A stretch of DNA of 20,138 nt. Source: SG8-41 sp964521405. GTDB taxonomy: Bacteria > Pseudomonadota > Gammaproteobacteria > Burkholderiales > SG8-41. The translations under genes and the position numbers were made by a program. The notes beneath the pieces are model-generated. The model was given only the letters and a program-made list of their open reading frames with translations, ran no database searches and had not been told where the DNA came from. The first letter of the stretch is position 1; each line of letters begins with the position of its first letter. Location of the stretch: contig CAZFRR010000037.1 in NCBI GenBank assembly GCA_964521405.1, positions 1 to 20,138 of the forward strand, read 5' to 3'. Positions 14,569-20,138 of the stretch are shown piece after piece.

Positions 14569-14600
14569 GAAAAGATTCCACGCCAGGGACACCAAGGAAA
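14569..14600 (-). repeat. 9-bp-unit spacer repeat, single arm
   Basis: Read on the minus strand this is CCTTGGTGT, CCCTGGCGT, then GGAATCTTTTC. It matches the layout of the two repeats at 16327-16397 (CCTTGGCGG units closed by TGAAGCTTTTC). It starts two bases after the Bug stop codon. Confidence 0.65.
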
Positions 14601-14642
14601 CCTTACGACGGGTCACTGAGCAGGGAACGCTCATCCGGGAAG

Positions 14643-14876
14643 TTAGTATATTCCCCCATACCGCTGCGGCAGTTTGCCTTGCAGGTCAGACAACTGTCCG
14701 CCAGCCGCGTGGGCATCGAAGTCTCCATGTCGTTGCAAACTTGCAACGTAAGAGGGTGCGGGAGCGCCATATGAGGCGTCCGCGTCAGACATGCCGGCGT
14801 TGACAAGACAATAGATGGCGCCACATAAAAAAAGAACAATGGAGATGGCTTGACCGAATAGCCAAAGTTCTTCCAT
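14643..14876 (-). CDS. Small single-helix membrane protein, unknown function
   Basis: 77 residues. The N-terminus MEELWLFGQAISIVLFLCGAI continues through YCLV, giving one strong transmembrane segment at about residues 6-25. A polar tail of ~50 residues follows and has no domain I recognise. A strong ribosome site (GGAGGGG, about 5 nt before ATG 14876) argues that the gene is real. Codon use is less GC-rich at third positions than in neighbouring genes, in line with the whole 14568-15233 stretch, which may have a different origin. It stands alone on the minus strand between two plus-strand Bug genes. Another frame on the same strand (14603-14905) covers the same bases but lacks the ribosome site. 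Confidence 0.6.
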   Translation of the reverse strand: MEELWLFGQAISIVLFLCGAIYCLVNAGMSDADASYGAPAPSYVASLQRHGDFDAHAAGGQLSDLQGKLPQRYGGIY

Positions 14877-15233
14877 ATGCGCCCCTCCAGTAAGTGTTCC
14901 TGCATCCGCCCATGCGGCTCGAGTCGTGAACTCCCGCCGCCGGCCTTCTTAACTGGACATGCCCCTGGGACTCATCTTGGGACTTATAGGAAAGAACCGC
15001 AAGCAGGTAAACTCAGCCGGACCGGCAAAACGGTTGAGTGATCTGTTGTGCTCCATCAATATCTCACTGAATCGTAACCATTTTGGTTGGCATATCGTCC
15101 GGGTGACGGGTACCGCCAGACACTAACCTCCTCTTATTGCCTACGTCGCCAAGCCGAGAGCGCTGCCGCAGAAAACTTGCACTGACCTGTTTCCAAACGC
15201 TCCGAGCCAGCCACAATTACCGGAAGGCGCCTC
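14877..15233. other. Intergenic stretch, lower GC, little recognisable
   Basis: 357 bp between the divergent small membrane-protein gene and the fifth Bug gene. It holds the ribosome sites of both genes and a short palindrome AACCATTTTGGTT (15076-15088). I find no convincing sigma-70 promoter, RNA gene or tandem array. It is one of the few large spacers here without the short-unit repeats. Confidence 0.5.
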
Positions 15234-16208
15234 ATGCCCGGCAATGAAAAATATCCGTTGGCAATCGTAATTTCGGCACTGTTGCTGTGGACGCCCTGCG
15301 CAGGCGGGCAGACCTATCCGGCCAAAACCGTGCGCATGGTGGTGCCATTTGCTGCCGGTGGCGGAACCGACCTTATCGGGCGACTCCTCGCGCAGAAGTT
15401 GACCGATGCCTGGGGACAGCAAATGGTCGTGGATAACCGCGGCGGCGGCGGCTCGATCATCGGCACGGAAGTCGTCGCGCGCAGCGCGCCGGATGGTTAC
15501 ACCCTGCTGTTGACGGCGTTTCCCTTTACCACCAATGCCGCGCTCCTGCCCAAGCTCCCGTACGACTCGCTGCAGGACTTTGCGCCCGTAACCCTGGCTG
15601 CACTGGCTCCCCTGATCGTCGTGGTGCATCCATCGTTACCGGTGCGCTCGACCAAGGATCTAGTCGCGGTGGCCAGGGCCAGGCCCGGACAGTTGAGCTA
15701 CGGCAGTTCGGGCAATGGAGGTCCGCAGCACCTGGCCGGTGAGCTGTTCAAGAGCATGGCCGGCGTCGACCTGGTGCACGTGCCGTACAAGGGCGGAGGG
15801 CCCGCCACGGTTGATCTCGTCGGCGGCCAGGTTCAAGTCGGATTCAGCAGCCTGTTGACAGTGATGACGTTCGTGAAATCCGGGCGGTTGCGCGCGATCG
15901 CGGTAACCAGCGCCCGGCGTTCCGCCATCCTGCCGGAACTGCCGACCATCGCCGAGGGTGGATACCCCGGCTACGAAACGACGACCTGGTACGGAATCCT
16001 GGTGCGCGCCGGCACGCCAGCATCCATTATTTCCACCCTGAATGCGGATCTGGCGCGAGCCCTGAAATTGCCCGAGATCAGGGACCGGCTCGCGGCGGAA
16101 GGCGCGGAGGCCGTATCCAATTCCCCCGCCGAGTTTGCCGCATTTCTGCAGGCGGAAATCGAAAGGGTGCGCAGGTTGTCGAAGGTCGCCGCCCTCAAGC
16201 TCGACTGA
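15234..16208 (+). CDS. Bug/TctC family periplasmic solute-binding protein 5
   Basis: 324 residues from ATG 15234, with GGAAGG six bases upstream. The signal peptide is MPGNEKYPLAIVISALLLW then TPCAGG, with mature QTYPAKTVRMVVPFAAGGGTD following. Landmarks are MVVDNRGGGGSIIG, APDGYTLLL, VHVPYKGGGPATV and ELPTIAEGGYPGYE. It follows the family most closely of the six receptors. It stands alone, with no enzyme gene within 350 bp on its own strand on either side, so there is no hint of its ligand. Its stop is followed by a hairpin and spacer repeats. Confidence 0.93.
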   Translation: MPGNEKYPLAIVISALLLWTPCAGGQTYPAKTVRMVVPFAAGGGTDLIGRLLAQKLTDAWGQQMVVDNRGGGGSIIGTEVVARSAPDGYTLLLTAFPFTTNAALLPKLPYDSLQDFAPVTLAALAPLIVVVHPSLPVRSTKDLVAVARARPGQLSYGSSGNGGPQHLAGELFKSMAGVDLVHVPYKGGGPATVDLVGGQVQVGFSSLLTVMTFVKSGRLRAIAVTSARRSAILPELPTIAEGGYPGYETTTWYGILVRAGTPASIISTLNADLARALKLPEIRDRLAAEGAEAVSNSPAEFAAFLQAEIERVRRLSKVAALKLD

Positions 16209-16220
16209 AGCTTCGGAAAA

Positions 16221-16256
16221 GGTTCCTGACACCTTTTTCCCGTTTTTTCAGGAACC
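16221..16256. repeat. Hairpin GGTTCCTGA/TCAGGAACC after the Bug gene
   Basis: Perfect 9-bp arms (16221-16229 and 16248-16256) enclose an 18-nt loop rich in T runs. It starts 12 bp after the Bug stop. It could help end transcription, but the T run lies within the loop rather than after the stem, so this is not a standard intrinsic terminator. Confidence 0.6.
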
Positions 16257-16326
16257 CCCACTTCCCCAGGCGTGGCCAGTATCCCTCTTGGCGTTGTCTT
16301 CGCGCCCTTTGTTCTTATTATTGATT

Positions 16327-16397
16327 CCTTCGCGGCCTTTGCGACCTTCGCGTTGAAGCTTTTCCTTTCCTTGGCGGCCTTGGCGGTGAAGCTTTTC
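16327..16397 (+). repeat. Two 9-bp-unit repeat blocks sharing TGAAGCTTTTC ends
   Basis: Block one: CCTTCGCGG, CCTTTGCGA, CCTTCGCGT, TGAAGCTTTTC. Block two: CCTTGGCGG, CCTTGGCGG, TGAAGCTTTTC. The same layout occurs inverted at 14569-14600, on the other side of the fifth Bug gene, so that gene is bracketed by inverted members of one repeat class. Confidence 0.8.
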
Positions 16398-16424
16398 TCT
16401 TTCGCAGCGGACGGACGTTCGACA

Positions 16425-16580
16425 TCAGCTCCGCGCGGAAAGCACGTAGGCGCGTACTCTCAGCGCGATGAGCACCGTGATGGCCGACACCAACAGCAGG
16501 CCGATGACACCGAATTGCTGGGCGGGCCCGCACTCGGAGGACGCCAGCATGCCGCTGCTGCAGGCCGCCACATAAGTCAT
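16425..16580 (-). CDS. Possible 51-residue single-helix membrane protein
   Basis: An open frame from ATG 16580 to TGA 16425 encodes 51 residues. These are a Cys-containing N-terminus (MTYVAACSSGMLASSECGPA), a hydrophobic segment at about residues 23-40 (FGVIGLLLVSAITVLIAL) and a basic end with three Arg. The arrangement suits a small inner-membrane protein with its C-terminus in the cytoplasm. Third codon positions are strongly G/C, as in real genes here. No good ribosome site is seen before the ATG. An FNR/CRP-type palindrome lies about 110 bp upstream. I recognise no family; it may be spurious because it is so short. Confidence 0.42.
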   Translation of the reverse strand: MTYVAACSSGMLASSECGPAQQFGVIGLLLVSAITVLIALRVRAYVLSARS

Positions 16581-16689
16581 GAGGAAATCCAGACTACCCA
16601 CACCTGCCCCTTTTTTTACGCGCTACGCAGTCAGGATGCGCAGCGAGCACAATACTGTCAATGGGATGAATATCCCGTTCGTGCTCTTA

Positions 16690-16703
16690 TTGACACAGGT
16701 CAA
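16690..16703. promoter_or_regulatory. FNR/CRP-type palindrome TTGAC-N4-GTCAA
   Basis: TTGACACAGGTCAA fits the TTGA-N6-TCAA pattern bound by FNR/ANR/DNR regulators of low-oxygen genes. It lies about 110 bp upstream of the 51-residue frame on the minus strand. Neither orientation has a well-placed -10 element, so function is unproven. Confidence 0.35.
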
Positions 16704-16881
16704 GTACTGCAGGGCCGGGATCGTCAGCGGACTGCCAATTACCGCACACCGGGACTATCCACGATGATGGTGACCCGAGAACCGGCCGCCATGGCACTCA
16801 CCGCGGAAGGTGCGCCACGGTCATTCCAAACAACGTGAAGGCGAGTGTTACTGCGCGTCGATTGAGACGCTCTTTAAGCAT

Positions 16882-16902
16882 CGCGGGAAAATCAAGCCCG
16901 CG
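16882..16902 (-). terminator. Weak hairpin downstream of the MliC-like gene
   Basis: CGCGGG and CCCGCG form a perfect 6-bp stem around 9 nt, about 20 bp beyond the stop codon of the minus-strand MliC-like gene. No T-tract follows, so it may be a factor-dependent end or nothing. Confidence 0.25.
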
Positions 16903-16922
16903 CTGACGCTATGCAATGGCTG

Positions 16923-17306
16923 CTAACGATAGCGTATGGCCGACGGCAATGGGACCGGAGAAACACACGGGCCGAAGATGACTTTGCCCTCGTCTTCCAG
17001 CATGGCGCGCTCGCCATCCAGGTAGAGGGAGTAGCGCCCATTGCTGTATTTCTCCTGCGCCGCGCTGCCTGCCCGCTGCAGCGCGATCTCTTTTCCGTCG
17101 ACCAGCACCGCGGCGAGCCGCCCGTCCGCCCCGCGCGCCACCGGCAACACCCGGTTGTTCGCGCACGCATAGTCAATGCGGGCCGGCAGTACCGTCTCCT
17201 CCACCCCGGGGGCCACGCACCCCGCGAGCAGCATCACGAAAAACACCGCGGTAACTGCCCGCGCATTCCTGCGGGCGGTTTCAGGATTTCCGTTCATCGA
17301 CGTCAT
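16923..17306 (-). CDS. MliC-like lipoprotein (C-type lysozyme inhibitor family)
   Basis: 127 residues. A lipoprotein signal peptide ends in LLAGC with C30 as the lipidated residue, so the protein is likely anchored in the periplasmic face of a membrane. The mature part (IDYACANNRVLPVARGADGRLAAVLVDGKEI, in pieces, then YSNGRYSLYLDGERAMLEDEGKVIFGPC) follows the MliC/PliC pattern: an early Y-x-C, a central Y-x-x-G-x-Y/L and a final Cys for a disulfide. These proteins block host or environmental c-type lysozyme. The ATG at 17306 overlaps the TGA of the upstream gene (ATGA), so translation is coupled. The tail after the last Cys is slightly longer than usual. Confidence 0.8.
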   Translation of the reverse strand: MTSMNGNPETARRNARAVTAVFFVMLLAGCVAPGVEETVLPARIDYACANNRVLPVARGADGRLAAVLVDGKEIALQRAGSAAQEKYSNGRYSLYLDGERAMLEDEGKVIFGPCVSPVPLPSAIRYR

Positions 17307-17602
17307 TTCTTGCCACCGCAGATCTCCGCGGCGCGGGTCACGGCGTATTGGACATGGCTGAAGCCGGGCACGTTAAACGTCTTGTCGTCGTCCCGGAATA
17401 TGAAGGGATACTCTCCCGTTGTCTGGTAGAGGGCGAAGAGCGCCTTGGAGTCCATGCCCGCCTTGAACTCGCGGAGCAGGAATGCATCCACCGTCTTCTG
17501 CGCCACCAATATGGCTTCTGCGACCGTCTTGTACTCCCCGATACGCCGCACCTGCGACTTCGGCTCAAGATGCCCGCTCAGGCCTTCAACAAAAAAAGTC
17601 AT
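17303..17602 (-). CDS. Conserved-looking small protein, unknown function
   Basis: 99 residues starting at ATG 17602, with GAGGGAG just upstream. No signal peptide or membrane segment; it looks like a compact soluble alpha/beta protein. Notable stretches are FVEGLSGHLEPKSQVRRIGEY, an Ala-rich helix (VAEAILVAQKTVDAFLLREF), YPFIFRDDDKTFNVPGFSH and a final AAEICGGKK. I do not recognise a named domain. It is the first gene of a two-gene operon with the MliC-like lipoprotein, coupled by a 4-bp overlap. The well-formed ribosome site and overlap make it almost certainly a real gene. Confidence 0.75.
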   Translation of the reverse strand: MTFFVEGLSGHLEPKSQVRRIGEYKTVAEAILVAQKTVDAFLLREFKAGMDSKALFALYQTTGEYPFIFRDDDKTFNVPGFSHVQYAVTRAAEICGGKK

Positions 17603-17707
17603 GCGGCTCCCTCATAATCTTCACCGAACGGACAATTCAGTCCCGGAACTTTGTTTCGCCAGATTTTCGCATGATACACCGCGACAACCGACGAGACCAT
17701 TCTAGGG

Positions 17708-18283
17708 TTACCTCTTCCCGAATTTTGCAGACAGCTCGGGTTCGAACTTGCCGTCGATCAGCACGTAGAGCATCTTCACCGGTTTGCTCGAGCGGTTGCT
17801 CCAGGCGTGATTGGTGCCGCGCTGGATGACGACATCGCCCGCCTTGAGGTGCACATCGCCCTCATCGAGCAGCAGCGTGATTTCACCCTCGAGGACGACC
17901 GCGTAATCCACGGTCTCGGTGCGATGCATCAGCGGGTGGCGGCCACCGCGCCCCCAGGTAGATGCATCCTCGGCGCGGCTCGCGCCGAACGCCGCGCGCG
18001 CCTGCTCCGGCGTGAGATTGCGGACCGCTTCCGTTTCCGGCGGGACTTCCGAGATGCGGAAGACCGTGCCCATCGGGGCGGGGTGCAGTTGGCGCGGACC
18101 CGCCGTGGGCTCGGGCTCGGCTGCGGCGATCGCCACCGGCATGGCGCTCGTCTTCCAGATTTCATGAGAGAGCTGGCCGGCGCGCATCGGATTGCTGTGC
18201 ACCACCGGCACCGGGCCGTCCGACAGGACGACCGCCTTCCCATTCTTGTCGTGGCCCGTGACCACGCGTCTGACTTGTCCCAT
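17708..18283 (-). CDS. Cupin-domain protein
   Basis: 191 residues. The C-terminal half is a cupin_2 beta barrel: HPLMHRTETVDYAVVLEGE (116-134) gives the first metal motif with H116 and H120, and LKAGDVVIQRGTNHAWSN (146-163) gives the second with H159. An N-terminal ~100-residue stretch (VVHSNPMRAGQLSHEIWKTS) may be a degenerate second cupin or a family-specific extension. Cupins of this sort bind a metal and act as small dioxygenases, isomerases or ligand sensors; nothing fixes the reaction here. No signal peptide. The ATG at 18283 has GAGGA 6 nt upstream. It is divergent from the sixth Bug gene with ~130 bp between, so the two could share regulation and substrate. Confidence 0.85.
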   Translation of the reverse strand: MGQVRRVVTGHDKNGKAVVLSDGPVPVVHSNPMRAGQLSHEIWKTSAMPVAIAAAEPEPTAGPRQLHPAPMGTVFRISEVPPETEAVRNLTPEQARAAFGASRAEDASTWGRGGRHPLMHRTETVDYAVVLEGEITLLLDEGDVHLKAGDVVIQRGTNHAWSNRSSKPVKMLYVLIDGKFEPELSAKFGKR

Positions 18284-18387
18284 GAATATCCTCGCTGTGG
18301 ATTGATGCCGCGGACGATGAAGAAGCCGCCGGCGCGAGGAGTATAGTCACGTCACGCGGGACGGAGCAAGGCGCGGCCCACAAGGCA

Positions 18388-18494
18388 AGGATGAGGGATG
18401 AAGGATGAAGGATGAAGAATAATCCAGAAAGCAAAAGTAAAAACGAAATCCGAAGGTGTATTAAGGTCATCCTTCATCCTTCCGCCTTCATCCT
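18388..18494. repeat. Inverted heptamer arrays AGGATGA x4 / TCATCCT x4 spanning a gene start
   Basis: The left arm at 18388-18415 is four units AGGATGA (one GGGATGA). The right arm at 18467-18494 is four units TCATCCT (one TCCGCCT). They can pair over 28 bp with three mismatches around a 51-nt loop. The Bug start codon (18412) lies in the fourth left unit, with AGGA of the preceding unit as its ribosome site. The right arm encodes part of the signal peptide. Confidence 0.93.
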
Positions 18495-19428
18495 TTGCTG
18501 CGCGTTTGCGGCACCTGCCGCGAACGCGCAGCAGTTCCCCTCTCGAACGGTGCGCCTCGTCGTGCCTTCCGCCCCGGGCGGGGGCACCGACATCACGGCG
18601 CGGATCATCGCTCCGAAGCTCTCGGAGCTGCTCGGCCAGCAGGTGATCGTCGAGAACCGCGCGGGGGCCGGCACGATGATCGGAGGCGAGGTGGTCGCGC
18701 GCGCGGCGCCCGACGGCTACACCCTGCTGATGGGCATCAGCACGCTTGCGATCAATCCGGCGATGTACAAGAAGGTACTGTACGACGCGCTCAAGGACTT
18801 CGCGCCGATTTCGCAGGTGGTATCGCTGCCCAACGTCCTGGTCACGCACCCCTCGCTGCCGGTCAGGACGGCGAAGGAGTTGATCGCGTTTGCCAAGCAG
18901 CGGCCGGGGCAGATTCATTACGCCTCGGCGGGCGTCGGCACCAACCCCCACCTGTCCGTGGAGCTGTTTCTGTCGATGGCCGGGTTGAAGATGATCCACG
19001 TGCCGTACAAGGGCTCGGGCCAGGGCATCGTCGACGTCGTCGCCGGTCACGTGCCGGTGATGATGCCGAGCATACTGACCGGGCTGCCTCACGCAAAAGG
19101 CGGGCGCGTGCGCGCGCTGGGCGTTACCAGCGCGAAGCGGGCGGGCGGCGCGCCGCAGGTGCCGACCATCGCCGAAGCGGGCGTGCCGGGTTACGAAGCC
19201 GTGCAGTGGTTCGGCGTGCTCGCCCCCGCCGGCACGCCGCGCGAGATCGTCGCGCGCCTGCACGGCGAAATCGTGCGCACGCTGCAGTCGGCCGATGTCA
19301 GGGACCGTCTCGCCGGCGACGGCGCCGATCCGGTCGGCAGCACGCCCGAGCAGTTCGCGACCTTCCTGCGCGCGGAAACCGCGAAGTGGGCGCAGGTGGT
19401 GAAAAGCGCCGGCATTAAACCCGAGTGA
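18412..19428 (+). CDS. Bug/TctC family periplasmic solute-binding protein 6
   Basis: 338 residues from ATG 18412, the first possible start because the repeat upstream carries a stop in this frame. The signal peptide is unusually long: a polar, basic 17-residue n-region (MKNNPESKSKNEIRRCI), a core VILHPSAFILCCAFAA encoded largely by a heptamer array, and PAANAQ before the mature QFPSRTVRLVVPSAPGGGTD. Landmarks are VENRAGAGTMIG, APDGYTLLM, IHVPYKGSGQGIV and QVPTIAEAGVPGYE. It resembles the receptor at 10201 most. The TGA stop at 19426-19428 lies inside another heptamer array. A divergent cupin gene lies upstream and a MmgE/PrpD gene downstream, both candidates for acting on its ligand. Confidence 0.92.
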   Translation: MKNNPESKSKNEIRRCIKVILHPSAFILCCAFAAPAANAQQFPSRTVRLVVPSAPGGGTDITARIIAPKLSELLGQQVIVENRAGAGTMIGGEVVARAAPDGYTLLMGISTLAINPAMYKKVLYDALKDFAPISQVVSLPNVLVTHPSLPVRTAKELIAFAKQRPGQIHYASAGVGTNPHLSVELFLSMAGLKMIHVPYKGSGQGIVDVVAGHVPVMMPSILTGLPHAKGGRVRALGVTSAKRAGGAPQVPTIAEAGVPGYEAVQWFGVLAPAGTPREIVARLHGEIVRTLQSADVRDRLAGDGADPVGSTPEQFATFLRAETAKWAQVVKSAGIKPE

Positions 19429-19494
19429 TGGGTGATGAGTGATGGGTAATGGGTAATGGGTAATGGGTAATGGGTAATGGGTAATGGGTAATGG
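19425..19494. repeat. Heptanucleotide array GTRATGG x10 overlapping a stop codon
   Basis: GTGATGG, GTGATGA and GTGATGG are followed by seven exact GTAATGG units. The first unit contains the TGA of the Bug gene (19426-19428). On the minus strand the array reads as a seven-residue peptide repeat (LPITHYP) in an open frame that is only a shadow. Confidence 0.96.
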
Positions 19495-19543
19495 GAGAAC
19501 GGCGTCTCGCAATTGTTAGTTCCACGCTCTACTCATTATTCTT

Positions 19544-19694
19544 GCACTGTGTCTCAAAATTGGTTCCCTCCCCCTCGACGGGGGAGGGTTAGGGTGGGGG
19601 TGAACCGCCTCAAGATGCGCAACTTTTTCACCCCCATCCCAGCCTTCCCCCGTCAAGGGGGAAGGAGTTTCTCTGGTGTTTTATGACACAGTGC
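19544..19694. repeat. MITE-like palindromic element with 10-bp terminal inverted repeats
   Basis: The ends are GCACTGTGTC (19544-19553) and its exact inverse GACACAGTGC (19685-19694). Inside are two perfect 9-bp hairpins, CCCTCCCCC/GGGGGAGGG (19566-19574 with 19580-19588) and CCTTCCCCC/GGGGGAAGG (19643-19651 with 19657-19665). A third pair, GGGTGGGGGTGAA/TTCACCCCCATCC, lies between them. No target-site duplication is evident. It ends 16 bp before the MmgE/PrpD start codon. Confidence 0.8.
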
Positions 19695-19710
19695 GACTAA
19701 GGAATGACCA

Positions 19711-20138
19711 ATGACCGGAGCAACCGAAACTATCGCCACTTTCATCTCCAAGACCTCGCTCGCGGACCTGCCGCCGGATGCGCCGGAAAAAGCGGCCAAG
19801 GCCATCACCGACACTTTCGCCGCAATGCTCGCGGGCGCGGGCTCCGAGGTGACGGAGCCACTGCTCCGCTACGCGCGCACCGCCGGCGAATCCGGTGCGA
19901 GCCCGATCCTGGGCACCGGCATGACCACGAATGCCGAGATGGCCGCGCTCGTCAACGGCACCTTCGGCCATGCGCTCGACTTCGATGACGTGCTCGCCAT
20001 CATGCCGGCGCACCCGAGCACGATCATCCTCTCCGCCGTGCTGGCGAGCCTGAAGGGCGAGCGCGTGAGCGGCAAGGCATTCATCGAAGCCTATGTCCTC
20101 GGCATCGAAATCGGAGGAAAAATCGGCCTCGGCATGAC
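19711..20138 (+). CDS. MmgE/PrpD family protein, 5' part (runs off the window)
   Basis: The frame is open from ATG 19711 to the last base, giving the first 142 residues of a protein normally about 450 long. AAGGA lies about 8 nt upstream. The family hallmark VNGTFGHALDFDD (81-93), followed by HPSTIILSAVLA, identifies the MmgE/PrpD fold of 2-methylcitrate dehydratase and cis-aconitate decarboxylase. Many members in Bug-rich clusters act on other hydroxy-acids, so methylcitrate should not be assumed. It starts just after the palindromic element at 19544-19694, which replaces the usual upstream region. It may belong with the sixth Bug gene (282 bp upstream), though the repeats between them make co-transcription uncertain. 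Confidence 0.9.
   Translation, partial: MTGATETIATFISKTSLADLPPDAPEKAAKAITDTFAAMLAGAGSEVTEPLLRYARTAGESGASPILGTGMTTNAEMAALVNGTFGHALDFDDVLAIMPAHPSTIILSAVLASLKGERVSGKAFIEAYVLGIEIGGKIGLGM

Larger units (their letters stand above)
16581..16922. other. Intergenic stretch with a possible FNR-type site
   Basis: 342 bp between the small frame at 16425-16580 and the MliC-like gene, both on the minus strand. Apart from TTGACACAGGTCAA (16690-16703), a palindrome GGGATGAATATCCC (16663-16676) and a 6-bp hairpin near 16882-16902, I see nothing in it. Short open frames on the plus strand lack ribosome sites and domain-like sequence. Confidence 0.45.

Noticed and set aside
16221..16256. Classical intrinsic terminator after the fifth Bug gene
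   Set aside because: The stem is perfect but not followed by a T-tract, and the loop is 18 nt. Listed as a repeat instead.
16272..16838. 188-codon plus-strand frame
   Set aside because: It crosses the 9-bp-unit repeats and the opposite strand of the small membrane frame, lacks a ribosome site, and shows no domain-like sequence.
18352..19512. Minus-strand frame with LPITHYP peptide repeats
   Set aside because: The seven-residue repeat is the translated GTAATGG array and the rest is antisense to the sixth Bug gene. No start signal.

Overview
The window is GC-rich, densely coded DNA that looks like a betaproteobacterium of the Burkholderiales type (inference). The main reason is six genes for Bug/TctC periplasmic solute-binding receptors, a family hugely expanded in that group. 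Around them sit catabolic enzymes: a GMC oxidoreductase, two FAD_binding_2 flavoproteins, two xylose-isomerase-like TIM barrels, two EthD-like small proteins, a LigA/LigB-type ring-cleavage dioxygenase, a cupin and a MmgE/PrpD protein. No TctA/TctB permease, transposase, integrase, tRNA, rRNA or CRISPR array is visible.

Layout. 1-390 is the 3' end of a sugar-phosphate isomerase-like gene, converging on a minus-strand pair (small membrane protein, then GMC oxidoreductase, 341-2195). 2384-5677 is a minus-strand module: flavoprotein, EthD-like protein (GTGA overlap), Bug receptor. It is bracketed by two inverted copies of one ~140 bp repeat. 5961-8532 (plus) is a second flavoprotein plus Bug. 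8551-9378 (minus) is a TIM-barrel isomerase. 9614-11178 (plus) is a second EthD-like protein plus Bug. 11179-11665 is almost entirely repeats. 11666-14567 (plus) runs ligA-like, ligB-like, an exported-looking isoaspartyl methyltransferase, and Bug. 14568-15233 is a less GC-rich stretch with one small membrane-protein gene. Then come a fifth Bug (15234-16208), repeats, a probable 51-residue membrane protein, a two-gene minus operon ending in a MliC-like lipoprotein, a cupin (minus), a sixth Bug (18412-19428) and the start of a MmgE/PrpD gene running off the right edge.

How the genes may work together. Each Bug receptor could capture an organic (probably carboxylated or aromatic) substrate that the adjacent enzymes process. 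The repeated pairings Bug+flavoprotein (twice) and Bug+EthD-like (twice) suggest reusable catabolic modules. Substrates cannot be read from sequence. Any partner permease must lie outside the window, so these are orphan receptors here.

The most unusual layer is the spacer DNA. It is built from short tandem repeats with fixed units of 7, 8, 9 or 10 bp, often arranged as inverted pairs, plus perfect hairpins. The 7-bp arrays run right up to, or into, coding sequence. One ends at the base before the ligA-like ATG. One supplies the GTG of the methyltransferase. One contains the stop codon of a Bug gene. In two Bug genes a heptamer array appears to encode the hydrophobic core of the signal peptide.
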